Source: Agelaius tricolor (taxonomy: Eukaryota > Chordata > Aves > Passeriformes > Icteridae). Taken from it: a stretch of 64,000 nt of DNA. How positions within the stretch are numbered: the first letter of the stretch is position 1; each line of letters starts with the position of its first letter. The position numbers were made by a program, and so were the translations under genes. Shown one piece after another: positions 50,997 through 60,590 of the stretch. Where the stretch lies: contig JALJCS010000001.1 in assembly GCA_023055355.1 (NCBI GenBank), forward strand, positions 73,511,381 through 73,575,380. The letters run 5' to 3'. The notes beneath the pieces were generated by a model, which saw only the letters and a list, made by a program, of their open reading frames with translations, did not search any database and had not been told where the DNA came from.

Positions 50997-53705
50997 CCAA
51001 ATCCCACCTGAGTCAATTTCAGAGCTTTTCCGAAGTCATGAATGGCCAATAAATATTGTACCTTGAGCATTTTATTAGTTTTTTTTACTCTCTTTCCAAA
51101 AGTGTTTTTGGTGAGTCCTGAAGAGAAAAGTCATATTAATGTGCTAATTTGAATTTATCGCTGTATATGAAGCCACTGAGTTTCAGAGTAATGTTAAATC
51201 AGTCATATGATCCCCTACCAAATGACTTTGCACAAACTCATGAATGACCCCAAATCCAGCTGTTCTGAGCATAGATGTGCTGATTTTAAGGAGGACCTGA
51301 TTGAAAACCCAGAGATGTCAATTGAAGGTTTTTGGTTGTGCACAGGAAGGCTCCTATACCAGGAGGATTACAGGAGTATCTATGCCAATTATAAAAAATA
51401 GGATATAACTGTTGGGAAAGGAAAATGGTAATAGTCTTTTAAAATGTGAATTTTCATTACAAGCTATATGTGAATCTGAAATGTATTTCAGGATTTCTAG
51501 GGGCAGAAAATCTGTTAAGCTGAAAGATATTTATTTAAACTTATTTCCTTCTAACTGACTTTGTGGCCTCTGCAATGTTGCTAAATAAGAAAGTTCACAA
51601 AGTTGGCACCTGCAGCAAAGTTGCAAATAGAAGAGATACTTCAGAATTCAATTTACTTTGCATTAACTTGAGATCTGATACTCATCATCTGCTTTAACTG
51701 CTTGTTTTATCTAAACTACTGGAGTCACATGAATGGGAAAGAAAATTAAGAGATTTCAAATTTGTTGCTCTAAGCAAAATTACTTCCTTATCTAATCTAA
51801 TAAGAGGTCAGATGAGTTTCCCTGTTTTAATAATCACCGTGTTCTAAACTTCCATTCCATTAAAAAAATTAACATAAATTGTCTGGAGAATTTATCTTAC
51901 TATAATCAAGAAAGTTTTCTTCAATACCACCCTAAAATATAAACTTGGCAGTAGGCTGACAAACTCTTGTTACAGATTTTTCTTAGCATAGTAGAATTAT
52001 AATGATGCATTTAAGATTTTGGAATAAGAAAATGTACCAGAAGGATGTAGACATCACAATGTCAAGAGCTGATGTGAACTTGGTGTGATTAGACTGGGAA
52101 AAGACAAAACTATACAAAGGCAGAGGTCTTTTAAAGAAAGTCTGTAAGGAGCATTGTTAATTTAGAAATTGATATTTGACTACTAAGTAGGCATGGTATG
52201 AAGTACTGAGACATAAAATAAAAGTGTTTAAAGTTTTGGTGCTCCATGTTATGATCTCACATTTACCAGCTGGAGTCCAAAACAACCGTATTAGACTTTG
52301 GTGCTTATTCTGGAGACCGTGAGATTTAAAAGTTGTTTGTTGCTTCTGCTGAGATTTAATCAGCTGCAGTTTTTAGCATTAACAGCAGTCTATCACTCAC
52401 AGAAGAGAACTCATAAGTAAGATGATTAAGGGTAGAGAGGTCACATCATTACAAGAAAGGGGAAATAATGTATCTCATAAACTTTGGAGCTGATTATTTT
52501 GATGGTACTGTATTTCTTTTGGCTGGGGTGTGTGACTGAGCATGATAGAGAAACTACAGGAAGGATTAAACGACAGGTCATGACTTAATTTTTCCTACAT
52601 ATACATTTACTTAAATCTTCACCAAGCATAAGTGGTGTTCTCTGTCAATGTAGGATTCCCTGCTATGGGAAGGTGCTAAATTCTGTAGGCCTATTTCAGC
52701 AGTTTTTTTGATCAAGCAATTGTGACATTTACCTTGTGCTTCTAATACTGCTGCATGGACACCCTGCTGCAGGGAATACCAGTGAAGCTGTGAATGCAGA
52801 AATATCTCCTTTTAGCAATGTATATATGTAAAGAAGGTGGAGAACCAGCTTTAGTCCTAAAAAACCTCTCTGAAATTTCTCTTTTGACTTCTGGTGCATT
52901 AGTCAGTGCCTTAGAGTGATTGCTACCTTCACTTCAGCCTGATCAACCATGTATAGAGTGGGCAGTACTTTAGCAATTTCTCAGCTGCCCTCAAAATCCA
53001 TGAATTTAGAGTATTTTCCCTGTTGCATTAGCAATTGTAGCAGTCAGTAACTCAGTGACCATCCTGCTTTAGTGTCCCTCTCAGTAGCCACTTGGGAAGA
53101 GCATACTATTCCTTCTTCCTTACCTAAGCATGATTTTAGACTGGAAGCCTTCAGAGTAATGAGATATTCCTTATTGACTACTAAGTTCCTTTATGCCTTC
53201 CAGTATTACTGCTGAGTGATTTATCAATATTTAAAAAAATTAAATACAGCTTTTTTTGTTTTAATATTGCCAGTAAATGGAAATTACATTTTTTAAAGAT
53301 TTCTTCTACAACTCTTATATCAAATATCTCTCTTTCACCTGAGTCCTGCAACATAGCTTAGTCCCAGACAGTGATCAGTTGAGTGATTCTTGTAATGACA
53401 GTCTTGGCTGTGATTCCTGGCCATGTGAAGGCTAGATTATACATCTGTGGCACTTTAATGGGATCTGAAAATGAGAATAAAGAGAAGTTGTGTCCACCAA
53501 ATGGACCATTATATCACCATGAAATGTAAAACGGCTTCTGTGAAACTAAGAAATAGGCCTCTGTTGATTTTTAGGGATGAATAATACTTCATAATTGTAA
53601 CATAATGTATTATTTTATGAAAGCATATACTGCAGTTATGGTATGAAAAATCAAAAGGTTCAAAACTCATTAATCAATTTTAGCATCTTAAGACCCAGAT
53701 ATATA
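50441..53705. other. Unique noncoding DNA
   Basis: No gene or repeat family recognised apart from the GT microsatellite at 50951. Frames are at most about 100 codons, and the longest one includes translated GT repeat. Confidence 0.55.
50951..50991. repeat. (GT)20 microsatellite
   Basis: Twenty perfect GT units on the plus strand. This is the longest dinucleotide array in the window and is likely polymorphic. It is read as a His/Thr repeat in the minus-strand frame at 50695-51000, which is not a gene. Confidence 0.97.
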
Positions 53706-54006
53706 ATCACAGAATCATTTAGGTTGGAAAAGACCTCTGAGATTATTGAGTCCAACCTTTGAAAGATCACTACTTGTCAATAAACTGTGTCATGTTTGTG
53801 TCGTGAATGCCATGGAGAGTCATTTCTTGAACACCTCCAGGGATAGTGACTCTACAGCCTCCCTGTGCAGTCCATTCCAAGGTTTAACAACCCTTCTGTG
53901 ATGAAATTTCTCCTGATGTCCATCCTGAATCTCCCCTGGTGCAGGGTGAGGCCATTTCTTCTTGTACTGTCACTAGTTGCCTGGGAGAACAGCCCAGCTT
54001 TCACCA
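53706..54006 (-). mobile_element. CR1 LINE 3' fragment, about 300 bp
   Basis: The plus strand starts 'aatcacagaatcatttaggt' then 'tggaaaagacctctgagatt' and 'attgagtccaacc', the textbook antisense 3' end of CR1. It continues through 'aacacctccagggatagtga', 'ctccctgtgcagtccattcc', 'tttctcctgatgtccatcct' and 'gtactgtcactagttgcctg'. It is 5'-truncated. This is one of the best-preserved CR1 ends in the window. Confidence 0.95.
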
Positions 54007-55254
54007 AATGCTAGAATATGCTAAATATATATGGACATGTTGTATATTAATGTTATAACCTATAGAAATACAACATGGATTTTAATATGTAAACACACAC
54101 AGATATACATTGATACAGTTTCACACATATTTATCCTTTCCAAACCTTTTGTAATTTACCTACTAATGACATTTTCAAACTAAACCACAAACAATTTCGT
54201 GGTTTCAAAATTCACTCATGAAAAATATAGAAGGTTGCATCATGCAGTTGTTTGTCTCCAGAATAATATCTTTAAAGTCATTACCAACTATTATAAGACT
54301 TGAGAGAAAACTGCGATAATTAGCAGCGTTGATTCATAAGGAGTATGGAATATACTCACCAGAGTCTTTTGAATGTAGAGCAATCATTTAAGGATGCATC
54401 TTGATATACTTTGAAGGAAAATACCTTCATGAATTGAAGCTGTTCAGTAACTATCTGGAATAGATCCAAATTTGCTTTGAAAGCTAAATAAATGCATCCG
54501 AATTCTGAAGTGACTACAAAGTAATGTGAATGTTTGCTAAAGAAAATTTCAGGTAAGAAAAAGAGTTAAATACCATTAAGGTTCAAGTGTTAAAAATGAG
54601 GCAAAATGTAAAAGAAACAAGCACCCTGAACCTGTGCTATCTTTCACTCCTCTTAAGGCAATATTCAGGATAAGAAAATGGGCTTATTTTATTGTGGTGT
54701 GTTTTTTTGGTTTTTTCTTTCTCCTAGAAGGCTTAATGCTTAAATTCTACCTCTTCATATGTTCAAATCCCAGCTCACTAATGCAGATTTTTAGATCCAA
54801 CATTCAAGTACATAGTTTTCTATTGCATTTTGATCGTGTTATAGTTTAGATGCAAAATATCACTAGGGAAATGTTCAAACTTTCAGGCTACTGACTCACA
54901 AAATAAACATTGTCCAAAGCCAACTCCTGTAGGGATCCAAACTGTATATATGTCGATATATGCCAATAAATTTTCCACTAATGGACTTATATCCTGATCA
55001 GACAGAGAAGAGAGCAGCATGAGACTGTTGGTACTTTTTGTGTTTGCATGAATATTGAATATTGTTTGTGCTTCTGTCTGTGTTGATCTGTGTAGCTGGC
55101 CATGTGTATATTTATATGTGTGTTGTTTACTTCTGTCTCTGTGTCTACTGGGAGCGCATGTTGAGCCTTGTTAGGCTGAATGTGTGGGGAGATGAAGTTC
55201 TTGGGCTCACATTTCTTGGGCTAAAAAATTCAGCCACCCCTGCAAAATGACAGG
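54007..55254. other. Unique noncoding DNA
   Basis: Nothing recognisable. There are AT-rich stretches and a T-rich run near 54700. Short frames of about 60 to 70 codons have no known domain. Confidence 0.55.
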
Positions 55255-55445
55255 ATAATTCAGCATAGAAAGGACAGCAGTTGTTCTCTAGCCTAACTCC
55301 TTGCTCAAAGTAAGGTCAGCTATGGGATCAGACTAACTTGCTCAGGACTTTCTGAAACCTTCATAATGTCTCTGGGCAACTTGCTCCAAAACTTGACTAC
55401 TGTTGTGGTGAAGAATTTTTTACCTAAAGCAAGTCAGAGCTGTGA
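55255..55445 (-). mobile_element. CR1 LINE 3' fragment abutting an LTR
   Basis: 'ctagcctaactccttgctca' with 'aagtaaggtcagctatggg' matches the antisense CR1 block 'cccctgctcaaagcagggtc'. It is followed by 'aatgtctctgggcaacttgc' and 'tccaaaacttgactactgtt', then 'gtggtgaagaattttttacc'. The 5' side of the element stops near 55445, where LTR-type sequence begins. Confidence 0.85.
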
Positions 55446-55464
55446 GCTTCTTTTCTCTCTGTGC

Positions 55465-56005
55465 TGCTCATTTTCTTCACAGCAGCTGGCATGGGACTGT
55501 GTTGTGGATTTGTGCTGGAAAGTGTTGATAAGCCAAGGATGTTCAGCTAGTGCTGAACAGTGCTCACACAGGGTCAAGGACTTCTCTGCCTCACACTGCT
55601 TGGCCAGTCAGGAGGCTGGGGGTGCACAAGAAGCTGGGAGGGTCAAAGCTGGCAAAGATGACCCCAACTGACCCAAGAGATATTCTTCCATCATTCTCAG
55701 CAATAAAAGCACTGTGAAAGAGTGAGGAAGGAGGCATTTGGGCGTTTTGCATATGCTGTCTGTCTTCCCAAGTATGCTTTACTCATGATGAAGCCTTGCT
55801 TTCCCAGAGATAGCTAAATACCTAACAATGGGAAGTGATGAATGAATTCCTTATTTTGCCTTGTTTGCATGTGCAAACTTCTGCTTTAATTTTTCAATTG
55901 TCTTTATCTCAACCCATGAGTTTTTCTACCTTTACACTTCTGATTCTCTCCCACAACCCACTTGGGAGGAGTGAGCAAACTGCCAGGCAGGGTTAAGTCA
56001 CAACA
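55465..56005 (+). mobile_element. 5'-truncated solo LTR of an avian ERV
   Basis: 'cattttcttcacagcagctg' followed by 'gcatgggactgtgttgtgga' begins inside the LTR, matching 'ttttcttcctagtagctggt' of the family. It continues with 'agtgttgataagccaagga', 'ccccaactgacccaagagat', 'gatgaagccttgctttccca', 'ctttatctcaacccatgagt' and 'acacttctgattctctccca', ending in 'gttaagtcacaaca' at 56005. The terminal TG start block is missing, so the 5' end is truncated against the CR1 fragment. The family is the one at 58.2 kb and, on the other strand, at 33.5 kb. No coding internal region is present. Confidence 0.85.
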
Positions 56006-57059
56006 CTCCCATACAAAATTGACTGTTCTTCATAGAAGATGCCCTTTTAAGTTTTATTCCAATGTTAGAATAGCTTGAAGTACTTACCAACAGCTGACCC
56101 CTCTGACACATCTCCTGGCCTGCCCCTTGGACATGCTAAGGATACTTTGTAGTAATTGATATGTCTGCCACACTGGCAGAGTTTAATATTTGGCTTGGGG
56201 TTTCCTAGATTAGGCCATAACATCCTGCAATTCAGGATTGCCCTGGACATTCAGAACTCTTTCATACATATGGAATATTAGCTAAAGAGCATCTTCTCTC
56301 CTGCTTTAATACTTACATAGACATTCACTACACTGGCAGGTTTAATACAAATTTTTTGCTGGTAAAACGGTGGTATATGCCTGCAGGTTAAAATTGGGAC
56401 TCCTTCCATTTACCTTTGAGGTTTGGGGCACATGGGTAGAAGGATCATTAACTTGTATTTGCTAGCTGGTGGAAAAAGAGCACAGGAGAGAGCTCCTTTA
56501 AATATTTTCAGAGAGAGTCCTGGACAAGTCACACCTATTATTTTGCAGTAATTCACTTTAGTAAGCAAAAATAATAGAGACCATTAATACTGTTTGAAAA
56601 TAAACTCTCCATCAGCAGTTCCTGAAATTCATGGTCTAAAGAAATTATGTGATGAATGATGCACTATTACTAGAAATTGTTATTTCAGGTTTCCAAGCTA
56701 GCAGACAACCTATCTGTATTTAAAAAAAATCCAAAAAGCCAAAAACCTGAAGTTAATTTCCAAGCCATTTTTCCCAGAGCTTATTTAAAAGAACCCCAAA
56801 AAGCCAAAAACCTGAAGTTAATTTCCAAGCCATTTTTCCCAGAGCTTTCTTTCAGTGACCCAAAGACTTACTTCAATGTTGATCTCATTATTTATATCTA
56901 TGTATATATATGACTCTTTCTGTTATTCAATATCTACAAATGGAATTTTAAAAATACATGTATCATGTGAAAGGGTGAGATTTTTCTCAATCCTTACTGC
57001 AGGGAGATTTCCTTAGTGTTTGACTTGTCTGTCAGCTCCCAGGAAAGCCAAGACCCTCA
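56006..57059. other. Unique noncoding DNA with a 65-bp tandem duplication
   Basis: Apart from the duplication at 56718-56847 I see no feature. The 78-codon plus frame at 56677-56913 simply reads across the duplicated unit in two frames. Confidence 0.55.
56718..56847. repeat. Tandem duplication, two 65-bp copies
   Basis: Unit 1 (56718-56782) and unit 2 (56783-56847) are adjacent. The last 52 bases of each (56731-56782 and 56796-56847) are identical, and only three differences lie in the first 13 bases. Identity of 62/65 marks this as a recent event compared with the surrounding CR1 relics. The inner sequence 'ccaaaaagccaaaaacctg' has a short internal repeat that may have helped slippage. Confidence 0.95.
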
Positions 57060-57925
57060 TGCCTGATCAGTCTGACAGCATCCCATTGCAGGGACACTCC
57101 ACTGAGCAGTCCTACTGTATTGGAGGGCAATTTGAATTTTTCAGGGACCCCAACAGCATAATGGGGACCCCTCAGTGGGTCCCACCACCTTGAACTTCCA
57201 GAGGGCAGACTGTGGTCTTTTTAGGAGACTGGTTGAGGGAGTCCCTTGGGAGGCAGTGCTGAAGGACAAAGGATCCAGGAAGGATGGAGGTGTTTTCAGA
57301 AGGAAATCTTAGAGGGACAGGAGCAGGCTGTGCCCACAGGCCAAGAGATGAGCTGACAGGGAATAAGACCAGGCTGGTTGAACAGAGGGCTTTGCCTGGA
57401 ACTCAGGGAAAAAAGGAGAGTTTATGACCTTTGAAAGAAAGGGCAGGAAACTCAGGACTACAGGGATATCAGGAAATCTCCTGAGAGGAGACAGTTAGAA
57501 GGGCCAAAGCCCAACAAGATTTTAACCTGGCTAGTGCTCTAAAAGACAATAAAATATATTTCTAGAAATACATTTGCAAGAAAAGGAAGGCCAAGAAAAA
57601 TCCCCATCCTATATTGGATGTGGAGGGAAATGTAGTGACCAAGGCTGAGGAAAAGACTGAGGTACTTAATTTCATCTTTGCCTCAGTATTTAATAGTAAG
57701 ACAGTTTGCTGTGGTTATTTGGAAAAATTTCTTTACTGAGAAGGTTGTCAGGCATTGGAACTGGCTTCCCAGGGAAATGGTTGAATCATCATCCCTGGAA
57801 GAGTATAAAAGATGTGTAGATGTGCTGCTTATGGACATGGTTTAGTGGTGGACTTGGTGGTGCTACGTTACTGTCAGACTTGATCTTAAAGGTCTTTTCC
57901 AACCTAAACAAATCTATGACTACAT
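57060..57925 (+). mobile_element. CR1 LINE copy with internal deletion of the RT region
   Basis: The first part matches CR1 ORF2 upstream of the reverse transcriptase: 'gaacttccagagggcagact', 'ttaggagactggttgaggga', 'cccttgggaggcagtgctga', 'aaaggagagtttatgacctt', 'agaagggccaaagcccaaca', 'gctgaggaaaagactgaggt' and 'tttgcctcagtatttaatag'. At about 57710-57720 it jumps directly to the 3' portion, 'ggaaaaatttctttactgag', 'attggaactggcttcccagg', 'cttgatcttaaaggtctttt' and 'ccaacctaaacaaatctatg'. More than a kilobase of reverse-transcriptase and C-terminal coding sequence expected between them is absent. The copy also has stops, for example TGA in place of a Trp codon after the 'tatgacctt' block. 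It is dead. Confidence 0.9.
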
Positions 57926-58415
57926 GATGAGTTTTTGTGATTTACAAAAAATTTAGGCCTACATTCTAGAGGATTTCAGAGCCTTTTTCAAGGAAGAGCA
58001 GTGCTTGAAAGTTTGATATTGTAAGGCTATCTTGGCATTCTCTCCCTGTACTGTATTTTGTGAGCTTTTTGATCATTATCTGAGTGCGAAGTCTTTGTTT
58101 TCCTGAAAAAATTGTCACATAAATATAGGTATTACAGATGAAATAAGCTTATTAGGTGATTTCATCCCCTTGCTGGTGTATTGGGTCTGGCTGAGATAGA
58201 GTTTATTTCCCCACATCAGCCCTCAAGTGCTGTGCTTTACATTGTTAGCTGGAAAGGTGTTTGTAACACACCGGTGTTTTGGTTGCTGATGAGCAGAGCT
58301 GGCACAGCATCAGTGCTGTCTCTCAACTAGAGAGCTGGGGGTGGACAAGATTCTGGTAAGGGGAAACAACCAGCCCAGCTGACCTAAACTTAGCAGAGGA
58401 CTATTCCATATCATG

Positions 58416-58438
58416 TGATGTCAGCCCAGTTATAAAAG
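58416..58438 (+). promoter_or_regulatory. Fossil LTR promoter: CRE-like site and TATA box
   Basis: TGATGTCA (58416-58423), one base from a full cAMP-response element, precedes TATAAAAG (58431-58438). Their order and spacing suit the U3 promoter of a retroviral LTR and imply a start near 58460. Whether the site still works cannot be told from sequence. Confidence 0.5.
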
Positions 58439-58555
58439 CTAAGAAAAGAGGAGGAAGTGGGGCATTTCTTATGTGTTTGCCTTCTGAAACAACGGTACAT
58501 GTTGAAGCCTTGCTTCCTGAGAAGTGGCTGAACATCTCACTAACTGAAAGTAGGG

Positions 58556-58561
58556 AATAAA
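58556..58561 (+). promoter_or_regulatory. Fossil LTR polyadenylation signal (AATAAA)
   Basis: AATAAA lies about 120 bases downstream of the TATA box and is followed by a T-rich stretch. This fits an R region between about 58460 and 58580 in the solo LTR, with U5 after it. Confidence 0.4.
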
Positions 58562-58759
58562 TCTTTTTTCATTCTCTTTGCTCATGCACACACAAACTTT
58601 CTCTTTTGCTTTAGTAAACTGCCTTATCTCAGCCTAAAAGTTCCTTTCCATCTTATTTTCTCTCCCCTATCTACCTGGGAAGCTGAATGGTGGAGTGGCT
58701 TGGTGGGAATCTGGTGTCCACCAAGGTGAACCCACTACAGTCCTTTTAAAAGGCCATAA

Positions 58760-59863
58760 TGGGTTGACCCTGACTGGATGCCAGGCACCCACAGAACTCC
58801 TCTCTCATTTTACTCCTCAGCTGGACAGGGCAGAGAAAATATAATGGTGGGTTCATGAGTTAAGGACAGAAAGATCACTCAGCAAATCATAGGAAAAACC
58901 GACTCAAAGATATTAATTGAATTCGTTAACAGAATCAGAGCAGGATAATGAGAAGTAAAATAAGACCTTAAAAACAACTTCCCTTCACCCCTCCCTCCTT
59001 CTTAGCTCTGTCTCCTCCTCCAGCACCTCAGGGAGCCAGGGAATGGGGGTTACCAGTTCGTCAAACATTGCCACAGCACAGGGACAGCAGTCCTTCCCCT
59101 GCTCCAGCATGGGGTCGTTCCGGTGTAAGACAGTTTTCCATTAATTTCTCCAATGTGATTTAATCCCTTGGGCAACAGTTCTCCACAGATATCTCCATGG
59201 TGGGTCACTCTTCCACAGTGTGCAATCCTTCAAGAACAGGCTGCTCCAGTGTAGGTCCCCACAGCATCACAAGTTCTACCAGGAAACCTGCTCCAGTGAG
59301 GGCTCCTCTTTCCATGGATCTGTAGATCTCTGCCCTTCTCCAGCACAAGCTTACCAGAGGTTCACAAACTCCTCTCAGGCATCTACCTGCTCTGGGGTGG
59401 GATCTTTCACAAGCTGCAGGTGGATCTCTTCTGTTCTGTGGACCTCCATGGGCTGTAGGGGGACAGCTGCTTACCCATGGTCTTCATCATGGGCTGCAGG
59501 GAAATCTCAGTCCCAGTGCCCAGAACACTCCCCTGCTCCTTCTTCACTGTGTCTGCATAGTTGCTCCTCTCACATATTTTCACCCCACTCTTCCCTGGGA
59601 GCAATTTCATCTGCACAATACTTTTTTTCTTCTTATGTGTTATCACAGAGGCATTGTCATCATTTTTACTTGGTCCAGCCTTGGCCAGTGGCATATCTGT
59701 CTTGGTGTCTCCTGGGATTGGTTCTGTTGGAAAACGGGAATGCTTCTGGCATCTTCTTACAGTAGACACCCCCTTAGCTCACCCTTACAGTTAGCTCACA
59801 CTTACAAGGTGTATTGGATTTTCATGGGCAGGTACCAAAACCTGCCCATGAAAATCCAAAACA
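58760..59863 (-). mobile_element. Long solo LTR (about 1.1 kb) of an avian ERV
   Basis: The plus strand begins 'tgggttgaccctgactggat' then 'gccaggcacccacagaac'. It continues through 'cagctggacagggcagagaa' and 'atcagagcaggataatgaga', then a series of diverged repeats built around 'ctgctccagtgt' and 'ctccatgggctgca', and ends 'gaaaatccaaaaca' at 59863. This order is a recognisable long avian LTR type in antisense orientation. The internal 'gctccagcgtggg'-like repeats are typical of it. The retroviral 5' LTR end lies at the high-coordinate side, where an inverted duplication disrupts it (59799-59874). The 181-codon plus frame and 120-codon minus frame inside are incidental. Confidence 0.82.
59774..59807. 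repeat. Imperfect 17-bp tandem doublet beside the hairpin
   Basis: 'ttagctcacccttacag' (59774-59790) is followed directly by 'ttagctcacacttacaa' (59791-59807), with two differences. The second copy overlaps the start of the inverted duplication, so both may come from one complex event. Confidence 0.8.
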
Positions 59864-59874
59864 CCTTGTGAGTG
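59799..59874. repeat. 35-bp inverted duplication of an LTR end, 6-nt loop
   Basis: The left arm (59799-59833) and right arm (59840-59874) are reverse complements over 35 bases with two mismatches, around the loop 'accaaa'. The inner 29 bases differ at one position. The right arm contains the real LTR terminus ('aaaatccaaaaca') plus 11 bases of flanking DNA. The left arm repeats both in inverse order inside the LTR, so it must have been copied after the LTR inserted. Confidence 0.95.
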
Positions 59875-60354
59875 AAACTACATTTCCTGTGGTAGATTAT
59901 ATAGTGCAGGCCTAGGCAGAAAACAAATCAATTTTGTAAAAAGAGCAAAACAAAACAAGACAGCGAAACTCCCTCCCTACAAATATTTCAAATTTTTTTT
60001 TTTCTGATTCAGAAGAACATTCAAAATTCATGAGAGAACTCAGAGGATAGAGAGAGACCAGTACAAAGCTAGTACCACCTGTGTTAAAACTCACTGGGAA
60101 TTTGTAAACTTGAATTTCTGTTTCTGAAAAAAGGAGGATTTGAATGTATTTGTCTCATACTCTGGCCAAATAAGAAGACTGCTAACACTTCTGAACAAAT
60201 ACATCTCTCTTAGAATTCTTCTACTTTATAACAGAGTATATAATTTCAGATGTTTTTCATTTCTGGTTTAATTTTACCAACATTAATTTCTAGTTGGTCT
60301 GATTTGAACTTGGCTATACACTGAGACCACCTTAAATAATTTCTTTCTGGCCTT
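59875..60354. other. Unique noncoding DNA
   Basis: Nothing recognisable in about 480 bases, apart from a T run at 59994-60003. Confidence 0.55.
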
Positions 60355-60590
60355 GGTGTTTATAGTCTTCAAATGTACGTAGACAGTTAACATCTCCCTT
60401 CCCCCTTTCCCCCTCCAGTCATTGCTTAGCAAGTTATACATATTTATTTCTTTTAATCTTTCACCATAAGTCAATCCTTTCAGCCCCTCAATAATTTATG
60501 TTGCTTTTCCTTGAATTTCCTCCAACGTGTCAAGATTTTTTCTAATACTGTGAGGCCCTGCATACTTTATTCTAGACATACACTCAACTG
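60355..60590 (-). mobile_element. Old CR1-type LINE fragment
   Basis: 'ttttaatctttcaccataag' followed by 'tcaatcctttcagcccctca', 'ataatttatgttgcttttcc' and 'ttgaatttcctccaacgtgt' follows the antisense CR1 block 'tttaatctttcatcataagtc', 'ccttcaagccccttaatcat', 'gttgctcttctctgaacc' and 'ctccaatttgtc'. It belongs to an older, more diverged lineage than the other CR1 copies and lacks a 3' end. Confidence 0.72.

Larger units (their letters stand above)
58177..58739 (+). mobile_element. Complete solo LTR of an avian ERV
   Basis: A 563-bp element is bounded by 'tgtattgggtctggctgaga' at the start and 'ggtgaacccactaca' at the end, giving TG...CA termini. Landmarks include 'ggtgttttggttgctgatga', 'gctggcacagcatcagtgct', 'cagcccagctgacctaaact', 'ctattccatatcatgtgatg' and 'gttgaagccttgcttcctga', then 'ctgccttatctcagcctaaa' in the U5 region. 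U3 promoter remnants are listed separately. No internal viral sequence flanks it, so it is a solo LTR. It is followed after 20 bases by a second, unrelated-looking LTR in the opposite orientation. A clear target-site duplication was not found. Confidence 0.87.

Noticed and set aside
59220..59765. 181-codon plus-strand frame, the longest in the window
   Set aside because: It lies wholly inside the antisense long LTR. The sequence follows LTR repeat blocks, and the peptide (Ser/Cys/His-rich) has no known domain.
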